From assembly GCA_016278505.1 (NCBI GenBank), contig JADQBQ010000024.1, positions 62,001 to 126,000 on the forward strand: DNA of 64,000 bases, given 5' to 3'. The notes below the pieces were generated by a model. The model had not been told where the DNA came from. It made no database searches and saw only the letters and a list, made by a program, of their open reading frames with translations. A program made the position numbers and the translations under genes. Positions 1 to 8,128 of the stretch are shown piece after piece. This DNA comes from Clostridiales bacterium (GTDB lineage Bacteria; Bacillota; Desulfotomaculia; Desulfotomaculales; VENG01). Position 1 is the stretch's first letter; every line of letters starts with the position of its first letter.

Positions 1-386
1 TGCTCTCAGCAACTGCTTTAAAGTGCTGATATAAACCTTCCTGTGAGGGTTTATTGTAAAATGGGCCGACCAACATAACCCCATCCACCCCGGCCTTTTC
101 CGCCGCTAGGGTTAAAACTATGCTTTCCGCAGTATTGTTGCCGCCGGTACCGGCAATTACCACCGCTTCTCCGCCTACTTCCTCCACAACTACCTTAAAA
201 AGTTCTACCTTTTCGTCCTTAGTTAAAGTTGGTGATTCGCCTGTTGTACCGGCCACCACAACCCCTTCAGAACCTGTTTCCACCAAATACCGAGCGAGTT
301 TCCTGGCTTGTTCATAATCTACGGAAAGGTCCTTGTCTAACGGGGTCACCATGGCCGTTAAAAGTCGACCGAAATCAATGGTCAAT
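1..386 (-). CDS. dapA: 4-hydroxy-tetrahydrodipicolinate synthase (N-terminal part)
   Basis: Condenses pyruvate with aspartate semialdehyde, the first committed step of the diaminopimelate/lysine branch; its product also feeds dipicolinate. The window edge cuts it after about 128 residues. The visible part has the family start ([13 protein letters not shown]), the TTGESPTL motif at about residues 43-50 and [12 protein letters not shown], which places it firmly in the DapA family. The TTG start is chosen because GGAAGGTG lies 6 bases upstream and it gives the usual N-terminus. It is the last visible gene of the dapB-dpaA-dpaB-asd-dapG-dapA run, 39 bases after dapG. Confidence 0.93.
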
Positions 387-425
387 TCTTTCACCTTCCT
401 TCCCCAAACTACAGCATTACCGGGA

Positions 426-1643
426 TCATAAAAACTGCCTGTGCAATGCCCTTACGGCCTTTTCCATATCTTCCCGTTTGACCAACACCCACACTGTGGT
501 ATGGGAGTCATTACATTGTAATATTTGAATATCCTCTTTGGCAAGGGCTTCAACAATATCTGCAATCACACCGGGCACTCCGGTCATTGCCGCACCTACA
601 CAAGAAACCTTGGCACACCCATGCATTATTTTAGGTTTGAAGTCAATATTTTCTAATACCTTAACCGTTGTATTCACTGCTTCATCTTTAACTGTGAATA
701 ATAACTTTTCCGGTAAGACATTTACGAAATCCACACTTATGCCCGCTAGGGCAACTCCCCTAAATAGCCGTGCTTGCCCCTTAAGCCCATCCGCCCCGCT
801 TGCCATCGCCACATTAAACTGTGAGATACCGGATATTTGTGTGATCCCGGTGATAATACGGTCCCTGGTAATATCTATGGCTCCCCGGTATACCTCACTA
901 CTACTGGTCACCAGAGTACCGGGGCCATTAGAGAACGTTGAGCGCACCCTTAAAGGAATATTTTTTTGGGATGCTATTTCCACAGCACGGGGGTGCACCA
1001 CTTTAGCCCCTTCATGGGCTAAATGGCAAATTTCATCGTAGGTAATTGAATCCAGTGGTCTGGCTTCTTCTACTATCCTGGGATCAGCCGTCATAATCCC
1101 CTCAACATCGGTATAAATATCTACATAAACAGCATCCAGGGCGACACCCAACGCTGCCGCGGAAGTATCACTGCCCCCGCGTCCAAGAGTGGTTACCTCT
1201 CCGTCCTCGGTCATGCCCTGGAAACCGGCCACCACCACTATCTTGCCTTCCTGTGCATGCTTAATTGTCGTCTGTGGCTTAACTTTCAATATTCGTGCCT
1301 CACCGTAACTGGCGTCGGTAACAATCCCGGCTTGAGCTCCGGTAAGAAACACGCATTGGTGTCCCTTGGCCTGCAATATTGCGGCAAGAATTACACCGGA
1401 AATAATTTCTCCGCAGGACATTAAAAGGTCCAGTTCTCTCTGCGGAACATTTCTAAAAGCCTGCCGGGCTAGACCCAGCAAACTATCGGTGGCGTATGGT
1501 TCTCCCTCTCTGCCGATGGCAGAAACTACGACCACTGGCATATAGCCTTCTTCTTTTGATGCAATAATCCTGTCGGCAACCTTTTCTCTTAATTCTTGTG
1601 AAATCAACGAGGTACCACCGAATTTTTGCACCAGAAATTTCAT
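426..1643 (-). CDS. dapG: Aspartate kinase (DapG/LysC type)
   Basis: Phosphorylates aspartate, the entry step for lysine, threonine, methionine, diaminopimelate and dipicolinate. The 405-residue protein starts with the kinase signature KFGGTS at residues 7-12 and carries the [12 protein letters not shown] motif in the middle; about 140 C-terminal residues form the tandem ACT regulatory domains. The position after asd and before dapA matches B. subtilis dapG, the diaminopimelate-sensitive isozyme, so that name is by synteny; feedback specificity cannot be read from sequence. The ATG lies 3 bases past the asd stop, with GGGAGAG as ribosome-binding site. Confidence 0.94.
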   Translation of the reverse strand: MKFLVQKFGGTSLISQELREKVADRIIASKEEGYMPVVVVSAIGREGEPYATDSLLGLARQAFRNVPQRELDLLMSCGEIISGVILAAILQAKGHQCVFLTGAQAGIVTDASYGEARILKVKPQTTIKHAQEGKIVVVAGFQGMTEDGEVTTLGRGGSDTSAAALGVALDAVYVDIYTDVEGIMTADPRIVEEARPLDSITYDEICHLAHEGAKVVHPRAVEIASQKNIPLRVRSTFSNGPGTLVTSSSEVYRGAIDITRDRIITGITQISGISQFNVAMASGADGLKGQARLFRGVALAGISVDFVNVLPEKLLFTVKDEAVNTTVKVLENIDFKPKIMHGCAKVSCVGAAMTGVPGVIADIVEALAKEDIQILQCNDSHTTVWVLVKREDMEKAVRALHRQFL

Positions 1644-1646
1644 AGG

Positions 1647-2666
1647 CTATCTCTCCCGTGCACAACCGTATTCGGCTACCAATTCCGCTATCTGTACGGC
1701 ATTTGTAGCAGCACCTTTACGAATCTGGTCTGCGGCGACCCAAATATTCAGCCCTTTTTCTATGGTATTATCCTCCCTGATTCTACCAACAAAAACCTCA
1801 TCCTTATTTGAAGTATCAACAGGCATAGGGTATTTATTAGTAGCCGGGTCATCTTCTACAATGATGTTAGGAAAAGCTGCTAAAACTTTTTTCGCTTCCC
1901 CAGCAGTCAATTTTTGGCATGTTTCTATATTCATGGATTCTGAATGACTCCGGAAGACCGGCACCCTTACTGTGGTAGCGGTAATGGCCATACTTTCATC
2001 GTGCATTATTTTACGGGTTTCTTTCACCATTTTCCATTCTTCCTTAGTATAATCCAGTTCCTGAAACACATCGATATGTGGAATAAGGTTGAAGGCAATT
2101 TGGTACTGAAACTTATTAGGCTTCACTGCTCCGCCTGACAGAACGGCCTGAGTCTGTTCACTCAACTCGGCAATGCCCTCGGCACCTGCCCCACTGACTG
2201 CCTGGTAAGTAGAAACTACAACTCTTTTAATTCCGGCAGCATCGTGTATAGCCTTAAGAGGAACCGCCATAATAATAGTGGAACAATTGGGGTTAGCAAT
2301 TATCCCTTGATGCCATTTCACATCCTCGGGATTAACTTCCGGAACCACCAACGGAACTTTGGGATCCAGCCGGAAGTTACTGCTGTTATCAATTACCACC
2401 GCCCCCCTCTCCACAGCTGCGGGGCCAAACTCTTTACTTGCCGAGCCACCCGCAAAAAGGGCGATATCCATATCATTAAATGAATCCGACGTAGTCTCTT
2501 CCACCACATATTGCTTACCGTTGCAAGTCATCTCCTTGCCGGCGGAACGAGCTGTAGCACAAAGTCGCAACTCCCCCAAGGGGAAGTTGCGCTCTTCCAA
2601 AACCTTCAGGATCTCTTGCCCTACCGCCCCGGAAGCGCCTACTACTACAACGTTATATTGCTTCAA
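1647..2666 (-). CDS. asd: Aspartate-semialdehyde dehydrogenase
   Basis: Reduces aspartyl phosphate to aspartate semialdehyde with NADPH. The 339-residue protein has the nucleotide-binding GASGAVGQE near the N-terminus and the catalytic cysteine in ANPNCSTI (about residue 128). A TTG start is preferred: AGGAGGGG lies 7 bases upstream and the protein then begins MKQYNVVVVGASG, as usual for the family. An upstream TTG at 2717 would add 17 atypical residues. It sits between dpaB and dapG as in B. subtilis, so it supplies substrate both to lysine and to spore dipicolinate. Confidence 0.95.
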   Translation of the reverse strand: MKQYNVVVVGASGAVGQEILKVLEERNFPLGELRLCATARSAGKEMTCNGKQYVVEETTSDSFNDMDIALFAGGSASKEFGPAAVERGAVVIDNSSNFRLDPKVPLVVPEVNPEDVKWHQGIIANPNCSTIIMAVPLKAIHDAAGIKRVVVSTYQAVSGAGAEGIAELSEQTQAVLSGGAVKPNKFQYQIAFNLIPHIDVFQELDYTKEEWKMVKETRKIMHDESMAITATTVRVPVFRSHSESMNIETCQKLTAGEAKKVLAAFPNIIVEDDPATNKYPMPVDTSNKDEVFVGRIREDNTIEKGLNIWVAADQIRKGAATNAVQIAELVAEYGCARER

Positions 2667-2735
2667 AATACTACCCCTCCTATTTAACTTTCCTTGCTTT
2701 ATGTCCGGACCGGCCAAATTGTGAACCTTAATGAA

Positions 2736-3320
2736 TTAATATTTTTCTAATACCGGCTGGATTTGCTTACCCTGCAGCGCAAGTTCAATTGAATCCACTA
2801 ACAAATCCGTCTTTGCTTTAAGTGAATTAGGCTTACCCGTTGGGTTATCTTGCCCAAAAGGAACCACATAAACATTTTTAGCATTAAGTATTGTTCCCAG
2901 GTTTCTCGCATTAAGGCCCAGTCCGTCATTTGTAGACACTGCCAGTACAACAGGCCGCCCATTTCTTAAATGGGCCTTCACGGCCATAAGTACCGGCGTA
3001 TCGGAAATGGCATTGGCCAGTTTAGCCAGCGTATTTCCTGTACACGGTGCAATTACCATCACATCAACCAGTTTTTGCGGTCCCACAGGCTCTGCTCCCA
3101 CAATAGTATTAATTATAGGAATATCAGTTATATCCTGCAATGCTTTTTTCCAGCTTTCTGCTGTGCCAAACCTGGTATCTGTTTGATCCACGGCAGGACT
3201 GATCACTGGATAAATGACAGCCCCTTCGTCAGCCAATTTTTTAAATTGAGGCATCATTTCAGCCATAGTACAATGCGAGCCGGTTAAAGCCAAACCAATA
3301 CTAACACCTTTAAATCGCAA
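2736..3320 (-). CDS. dpaB: Dipicolinate synthase subunit B
   Basis: Flavoprotein subunit of the enzyme that oxidises dihydrodipicolinate to dipicolinic acid in the mother cell during sporulation (also SpoVFB). The 194-residue protein has the family N-terminal motif GLALTGSHCTM and VMVIAPCTGNTLAKLANAI in its middle, with VPFGQDNP toward the end; B. subtilis SpoVFB is about 200 residues. A TTG start at 3320 is chosen because GGGAGGTG lies 7 bases upstream. It follows dpaA by 28 bases in the same operon. Confidence 0.93.
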   Translation of the reverse strand: MRFKGVSIGLALTGSHCTMAEMMPQFKKLADEGAVIYPVISPAVDQTDTRFGTAESWKKALQDITDIPIINTIVGAEPVGPQKLVDVMVIAPCTGNTLAKLANAISDTPVLMAVKAHLRNGRPVVLAVSTNDGLGLNARNLGTILNAKNVYVVPFGQDNPTGKPNSLKAKTDLLVDSIELALQGKQIQPVLEKY

Positions 3321-3348
3321 CGACAAACACCTCCCACCAAAACCAGGT

Positions 3349-4236
3349 TCAGCGGAGGGTAAGTTCGTCGGCAAGTAAACGAGGGACTACTTTAGCCAAT
3401 ATTCGGCCTGCGGTTATTGGGGCTACTTTACCGGGCAGCCCGGGTGCCAGCTCAGCTTGAATACCCAGCTTTTTAGCTGCATTAAAATCTGTGCCGCCCG
3501 GAGCAGAAGCAATATCAATAATCAATACCCCAGTTGGCAAACACCTGAGTATAGTTTCGTTAAGAACGAGAGCCGGAACGGTATTAAAAATAACGTCCAC
3601 TTCTTCAGAAAAAATATCTGATTGCGAATAACGGGCGGTTTCAAGACCCATTTCCTCCGCCCTCGCCAGCTGAGAGACGTTTCTTGCCACCACCGTAGTT
3701 TTAGCACCCAATGCCTGTAAAACCCGGGCCAATGTAATACCAGTACGGCCAAAGCCCATTACCCATGCCCTGCTCCCATGGATAGTGATGGGCATATTAT
3801 CCATGGCCAACTGTACAGCCCCTTCTGCCGACGGAATGGAGTTTAATATGGCCACTTCATTAATCTCCATCACTTCTATTAACCGCAAACCCATTTTTTC
3901 AATTAATTTCTTGAGGGGAGACTTGCCAACTCCTACAAAAACGGGACTACCCTGCGGAAGTTTGGCCAGTAGTTCTTCGGTAAGATACATAGATGTTTCT
4001 ACATAGGCCGAAAAAAGTTTCATCTCTTCATTAACCCCGGGGACCGGCAATATTAACGAGTCCACGTTGTCCATAGCTTCAGCCATGTCCTTACACCGTA
4101 TAATGTTCTTTCCGTTAACAGGTAGTCCGGCTGCTTTTACAAGGACATCGAGTTCGGCCAAGTGTTGGGCTAAAATAACTTCTCTGGCATCGCCACCCAT
4201 AATTGCCACTTTAACTCCGCTTAGGGTAAGTTGCAT
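3349..4236 (-). CDS. dpaA: Dipicolinate synthase subunit A
   Basis: NAD(P)-binding subunit of dipicolinate synthase (SpoVFA), which partners with DpaB to make the calcium chelator of the spore core. The 295-residue protein has an N-terminal segment typical of the family (VAIMGGDARE) and a Rossmann motif (VMGFGRTGITLARVL) at about residues 157-171. The ATG is preceded by AGGAGGG at 8 bases. Expression in the mother cell under a sporulation sigma factor is known for the family; no clear promoter of that kind was recognised here. Confidence 0.94.
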   Translation of the reverse strand: MQLTLSGVKVAIMGGDAREVILAQHLAELDVLVKAAGLPVNGKNIIRCKDMAEAMDNVDSLILPVPGVNEEMKLFSAYVETSMYLTEELLAKLPQGSPVFVGVGKSPLKKLIEKMGLRLIEVMEINEVAILNSIPSAEGAVQLAMDNMPITIHGSRAWVMGFGRTGITLARVLQALGAKTTVVARNVSQLARAEEMGLETARYSQSDIFSEEVDVIFNTVPALVLNETILRCLPTGVLIIDIASAPGGTDFNAAKKLGIQAELAPGLPGKVAPITAGRILAKVVPRLLADELTLR

Positions 4237-4320
4237 GCGGTTAACCCTCCTAAAACCTTGCTGATAACCTAATATATGAGTTTGCTCATCAGGAGGTGCT
4301 TGTCATTGCCTGAAGTTAAA

Positions 4321-5124
4321 CTAGTCTTCAAATATCAAATTTTCCAAGCCATATACCAAACCCTTGACACTCATCACTTTTCTAACGGCCATCAAAACAC
4401 CGGGCATAAATGATTCCCTTGCTATAGAATCATGTCTTATTTTGAGAGTCTGCCCCAATCCCCCCAGAATCACTTCCTGGTGAGCAACCAAGCCCGGCAA
4501 ACGTACACTGTGGATTCTAATACCTCCGTCAAATTCAGCTCCCCTGGCACCGGATAGGTTCTCCACCTCGGTGGGCAGCCCCTGGTGAAAATCACCCCGC
4601 TGCTCAGCCAATATTTCCGCTGTTTTAATGGCCGTTCCAGAGGGAGCATCAACTTTTTGGTCATGGTGTTCCTCAATTATCTCCACATGCGGAAAATACT
4701 TCACGGCTTCTTTAGCAAATTTAATCATTAAAAGCGCCCCGATGGCAAAATTAGGAGCAATAACACCACCAACTTGCTGTTCTCCTGCAAGTTTACGCAA
4801 ATCATCAATATCGGATGGGCTAAGCCCTGTGGTTCCTATAACAGGACAGACTCCACACTCCAGAATTATACGGGCATTGCCGGCCACTACCTGAGGTGCG
4901 GTGAAATCTACCACCACATCAGGCTCTAAATTATTCAGCACTGTACGCAAATCTTCCTGAACGGTGATTCCTGCGGCACCTATGCCTGCTAAACTGCCAA
5001 TATCTTCACCAACACCATAGGTGTCGACCACACCTGCCAGTTCCACATCGTCCGCCTGCCAAACAGTCTTAACCACTTCTTTGCCCATACGTCCTACGGC
5101 GCCCGATACTACAACTCTTATCAT
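4321..5124 (-). CDS. dapB: 4-hydroxy-tetrahydrodipicolinate reductase
   Basis: Reduces hydroxy-tetrahydrodipicolinate with NAD(P)H. The 267-residue protein shows the nucleotide motif SGAVGRMGK (residues 7-15) and the active-site segment EEHHDQKVDAPSGTA. The ATG at 5124 is preferred over the adjacent TTG at 5127: GGTGA lies 4 bases upstream. It heads the run dapB-dpaA-dpaB-asd-dapG-dapA. B. subtilis keeps dapB elsewhere, so here it has been gathered into the dipicolinate operon, putting enzymes that make and use the same intermediate together. Confidence 0.94.
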   Translation of the reverse strand: MIRVVVSGAVGRMGKEVVKTVWQADDVELAGVVDTYGVGEDIGSLAGIGAAGITVQEDLRTVLNNLEPDVVVDFTAPQVVAGNARIILECGVCPVIGTTGLSPSDIDDLRKLAGEQQVGGVIAPNFAIGALLMIKFAKEAVKYFPHVEIIEEHHDQKVDAPSGTAIKTAEILAEQRGDFHQGLPTEVENLSGARGAEFDGGIRIHSVRLPGLVAHQEVILGGLGQTLKIRHDSIARESFMPGVLMAVRKVMSVKGLVYGLENLIFED

Positions 5125-5311
5125 CAATTCACCGGGCCTTTATTTTCCGGTTGCACCCAAATTAAGAAACCGGAAAACAAAAGCCGGCCAGCCCCCTTTC
5201 CTGGTAAATTACTAGTAAATTTCTAACAGTATTATGCTCTTTATTCTCTTATAAGAATAAAAGGTTGTCAAGGAAAAACCAGTCAGAGCCCAAAAGCAGC
5301 CATAAGCGGCA

Positions 5312-5337
5312 CAAAAAAGACACCAACCGGTGTCTTA
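5312..5337 (-). terminator. Rho-independent terminator after the 62-aa gene
   Basis: On the minus strand an 8-bp stem AAGACACC/GGTGTCTT with loop GGTT is followed by a run of Ts. It overlaps the stop codon of the 62-residue gene and separates it from dapB. Downstream, about 5266-5271, a TTGACA lies in the dapB upstream region but without a convincing -10 at standard spacing. Confidence 0.8.
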
Positions 5338-5523
5338 ATTTTTTAACCACCATCCCCTTGGATATTCATTGGCACTGCTTTCTCTAGCCTCAGGTACAAC
5401 CCCACCTGTCACTTTTTTTGACATATACATGTATTCAGCAGATGGGCACCCGGAACTACCGGTTAAATAATAATACTTGGTATGTAGATAATTGGCTTCT
5501 TTGTACTTATCTTCAGTTGCCAA
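5335..5523 (-). CDS. Small hypothetical protein, 62 aa
   Basis: No family recognised. The 62-residue product is soluble, tyrosine-rich (LHTKYYYLTG), with one cysteine (GSSGCPSAE) and a C-terminal NEYPRGWWLKN. A TTG start at 5523 is chosen because GGGAGG lies 8 bases upstream. The gene begins 15 bases after the SDH-like gene and ends inside a strong terminator, so it is probably the last gene of that transcription unit. The ribosome-binding site, the coupling and the terminator support a real gene; function unknown. Confidence 0.6.
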   Translation of the reverse strand: MATEDKYKEANYLHTKYYYLTGSSGCPSAEYMYMSKKVTGGVVPEARESSANEYPRGWWLKN

Positions 5524-5538
5524 GTCACCGCCTCCCAA

Positions 5539-6525
5539 TCAACTAATAGTCTTCCAGCCATGCCCCACCACATTTACATTCACTTTTCCGCCGTCAGGAA
5601 AGTCCTGCCGCTCCACCAACCCATTAAACATAAAATAATCTCGACCCTTTAAGGACTGTACGACGCCGCTGGGAACTTCAAATTCAGAACGTTTACCCTT
5701 TAAAGATTCCGAAGGATTGAACGGTTCATTCAATCTCAATTCCCGAGCAAAATCTTCGTATAAATTCCACATTAAAGAACCCAACTGATCATCAGCATAG
5801 TGAATGGGCAGTCCTATATCACAGCAGGCCTCCTGCCTTGAAATCATATGATTATGCGCGTAAAGCTTTTCCGTAAGATTGCTGATAATGCTTTGTATTT
5901 TTGCCTCTGACATAGGGTTTTGCCTCAAATTTAACAATCGATAAGCCATAGAACGGATTAACATCCAATTGCGGTGCACATTTCCCAAAGCAAGAGGATG
6001 GATTTTTTCTGCCAATAATCGGAATGCTTTGGAAAGCTCCTCTTGTTGTACAACTCCGGCCTTTTCTTTAACCAAGGTTAAGTATGAATAAACATCTTCA
6101 ATGCTTACCGGTAACCGCCCTGCAGAGTTACCGGGGTCCTGTGGATTAAAGGCATTGGTAACGCTGGGGTCGATTGGTCCTAATTCCCCCATTTTGCCCA
6201 TCACAATTTCATCTGCACCAAGACAGATTAAAGTCCCGGCACTGTAGGCTCTAAATGGTACCAGCACGCTGAAATGATTTGTGTATTCACGTACTAGATG
6301 CACCAAGCGCCAGGGTGTTAACACATCCCCACCCCGAGTATACAAAAACAGATCGACTGGTAATCCTTTTTGAGCTAACTCCAAATGGCGGTACAATACC
6401 TGGACCACATCAGGGGCAATCCTGGTATTAATATTTTCCCGGTCACCGGTAATATAGCAGACTAGAAAGGAACCCCGCAAATTTGATATTTTTTGCATTA
6501 AATTTATACGCTGTTCACCTTCCAT
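5539..6525 (-). CDS. ClpP-fold protein, SDH_sah (serine dehydrogenase proteinase) family
   Basis: ClpP/crotonase-fold protein of the SDH_sah family, some members of which are membrane-linked serine proteases. The 328-residue protein has the oxyanion-type stretch LFLYTRGGD at about 59-67, the likely nucleophile serine in FRAYSAGTLI (Ser95) and GELGPIDP at 113-120, the canonical order. No signal peptide or membrane helix is evident. The ATG at 6525 has GGAGG 5 bases upstream; an upstream extension would add 22 unlikely residues. In Bacillus the neighbouring region carries tepA, a shorter ClpP-like gene downstream of dapA; this is a different subfamily at a different place. Confidence 0.82.
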   Translation of the reverse strand: MEGEQRINLMQKISNLRGSFLVCYITGDRENINTRIAPDVVQVLYRHLELAQKGLPVDLFLYTRGGDVLTPWRLVHLVREYTNHFSVLVPFRAYSAGTLICLGADEIVMGKMGELGPIDPSVTNAFNPQDPGNSAGRLPVSIEDVYSYLTLVKEKAGVVQQEELSKAFRLLAEKIHPLALGNVHRNWMLIRSMAYRLLNLRQNPMSEAKIQSIISNLTEKLYAHNHMISRQEACCDIGLPIHYADDQLGSLMWNLYEDFARELRLNEPFNPSESLKGKRSEFEVPSGVVQSLKGRDYFMFNGLVERQDFPDGGKVNVNVVGHGWKTIS

Positions 6526-6590
6526 GTGTTCCTCCGGGCTATTAATTTGAATTATATTATAACCATTGTCATGATACAAAATTCTTAACA

Positions 6591-6681
6591 TTAAAAAAGT
6601 GCACTAAACCAGTTCCTTTATACCCATTATGGGCACACCTAGAACGAGTATAGGCAGGCAAACATGGCGCGCACTTTTTAA
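6591..6681 (-). ncRNA. Candidate structured RNA
   Basis: Between the ymxH terminator and the SDH-like gene lies a 91-base segment bounded by complementary arms AAAAAGTGC and GCACTTTTT (9 bp) about 68 bases apart. Inside, on the minus strand, CCTATAC can pair with GTATAaaGG, and CCCA-TAA-TGGG makes an apical hairpin. The 3' arm runs directly into TTTTTT, like an intrinsic terminator. No protein frame fits. It matches no RNA family I recognise, and could equally be a leader of the SDH-like gene. Confidence 0.35.
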
Positions 6682-6723
6682 TTAACTCTTGGCATATATG
6701 GCAGGTAGGCTTTCTTAAAATAC

Positions 6724-6752
6724 AAAAAAACTCAGCGGGTAGCTCCCACTGA
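6724..6752 (-). terminator. Terminator after ymxH
   Basis: Minus-strand hairpin TCAGTGGG/CCCGCTGA (one G-U pair) with a 5-base loop, followed by a G and seven Ts. It ends the unit containing ymxH and isolates the downstream candidate RNA and SDH-like gene. Confidence 0.8.
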
Positions 6753-6799
6753 AGGTATTTGACCCATTATAATATAGTTATTTGTAGAATACAGTTAAA

Positions 6800-7069
6800 T
6801 CACATGGAATACCTGCGGTAGTCCAAATTGGTCTGATCCAATTCAACAATAATAACCTCTGCGCCAATTTTTTTTACCGCCCGCCAAGGGATAACCAAGT
6901 TTTGCTTATCTACCCAGAAATTTACTAAATTTGACCTAAGAGGAATAATTATGGATTCTACATACCCTGAGTCAACATCAATGGTTATATCTGACTCCCC
7001 TACCACTCCGAGCCTGGCCCCATCGAAAATGTTGACTATCTCTTTGCCGGCTAATTCAGCCATTCTCAT
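6800..7069 (-). CDS. ymxH: YlmC/YmxH family PRC-barrel sporulation protein
   Basis: Small PRC-barrel protein of the YlmC/YmxH family, associated with sporulation by family and context; molecular role unknown. The 89-residue product begins MRMAELAGKEIVNIFDG, has GVVGESDITID and ends with a tyrosine/arginine tail, all typical. The ATG at 7069 has AGGAGG 7 bases upstream; the longer frame to 7105 lacks a site. It lies downstream of the M16 peptidase and upstream of the dipicolinate genes, exactly as in B. subtilis (mlpA-ymxH-spoVF). Confidence 0.88.
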   Translation of the reverse strand: MRMAELAGKEIVNIFDGARLGVVGESDITIDVDSGYVESIIIPLRSNLVNFWVDKQNLVIPWRAVKKIGAEVIIVELDQTNLDYRRYSM

Positions 7070-7108
7070 CTGTAGACCTCCTGTTTTAGACCCATTTAAG
7101 ACCATATT

Positions 7109-7447
7109 TTAAAAACGCTTACGCATCTTAACTACATTCAAAACAAAAGGTTGTACAATGGCCAGAATGATAGATACTGTAGCAAGAGGTTCCAAGCTAA
7201 CACTACCCAGGCTAATACTTTCAGGAATATTAGCTTCTAAAAATGTAAGTAGAAGAACCATGGATAGGTAAATCCCGCCTGCCATGCCGACAAGATTTGT
7301 CAGGGCACTGGAAAGAGGACTGCTTTTACTCTCCCCAATTGCATCCCAGTTCTTATCACGATAATTGATTAACCGGACCCTTTCTCTTATGGATATTCCC
7401 ACCAAACCCAGTGCGGCCACCATTACAATCAATGTACTTATAGACAT
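7109..7447 (-). CDS. Small membrane protein, 112 aa
   Basis: No family recognised. The product has three hydrophobic segments: residues 3-18, about 50-69, and about 86-105, with a charged loop (RERVRLINYRDKNW) after the first, so it is probably an integral membrane protein with a basic C-terminus (KMRKRF). The ATG is preceded by a G-rich tract. It sits between dut and ymxH in the same direction with short gaps, so it probably belongs to their operon. Confidence 0.65.
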   Translation of the reverse strand: MSISTLIVMVAALGLVGISIRERVRLINYRDKNWDAIGESKSSPLSSALTNLVGMAGGIYLSMVLLLTFLEANIPESISLGSVSLEPLATVSIILAIVQPFVLNVVKMRKRF

Positions 7448-7501
7448 TGTCCCACCCCCGTTAAAATTCTATTGGGGATTAATCAAAATTATTCCAAAAA
7501 A

Positions 7502-8056
7502 CTATATCTTAAGGTTTTTAAAACTGTGTCCCAGTCCCCCGTTCCTTGCTGCCAATAACGGGCAATCATCATCAGTAATGTGGTAGGTTACAAACATGCC
7601 CTGAGCAAAAGGTTCTTTCTTTTGAAATGTAAAAGGTTTGTTACCCGCATTTTTTACCTTTACTATTATCAACCCGTCATTATCCACGTTGGAGTAATAA
7701 TCAGAATCTATCCAACCCTGCTCATTGCATAATTCAATGTCATGTTTTATCCCGTAGCTGGAACGGATATTGACTAATAAAACTTCATTTTTGGGCATAT
7801 ATACCTTGATCCCGGTATGAAATGAATACCTCTCTCCCGGCTGTAGTGTAATCTCTTCCAGGGGCCAAATATCATATCCCCCGGAACCGGGCGTGGCCCG
7901 CCGGGGTAAGTTGGCTACCTTGCCTTCAAAACCCTTAGCCGGCTCAAACCCGCGCACCTTTTTACCCTTTCGCTGTACAATCGCCAGTTCTTGCAGTGCA
8001 TTAAGGGCCTCTTCAGGCAGCTCTGTCAATATTTTTTTTAATTCCCATTCTTTCAT
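7502..8056 (-). CDS. dUTP diphosphatase (trimeric dUTPase/dCTP deaminase fold)
   Basis: Probably hydrolyses dUTP to dUMP. The 184-residue protein shows the trimeric dUTPase motifs in order: GSGGYDI, RSSYGIKH, GWIDSDYYSN, FQKKEPFAQGMFV and a C-terminal RNGGLGHSF in place of the usual glycine-rich RGGFGST. The N-terminal 40 residues form an extra acidic extension. The last motif and the extension are atypical, so a related nucleotide hydrolase is possible. The ATG at 8056 is chosen (AAAAGG 9 bases upstream); an ATG at 8062 is nearly as good. Confidence 0.78.
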   Translation of the reverse strand: MKEWELKKILTELPEEALNALQELAIVQRKGKKVRGFEPAKGFEGKVANLPRRATPGSGGYDIWPLEEITLQPGERYSFHTGIKVYMPKNEVLLVNIRSSYGIKHDIELCNEQGWIDSDYYSNVDNDGLIIVKVKNAGNKPFTFQKKEPFAQGMFVTYHITDDDCPLLAARNGGLGHSFKNLKI

Positions 8057-8128
8057 TAACATCAACCTTTTCGCAATTCCTCACCCATTGGTGAACTCCA
8101 TTGATTATTGTAACTTGGCCGATATTTT

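Noticed and set aside
5242-5271. TTGACA promoter for dapB-dpaA
   Set aside because: No -10-like hexamer at 16-18 bases; the nearest TATAAG is at 12 and CATAAT at about 29.
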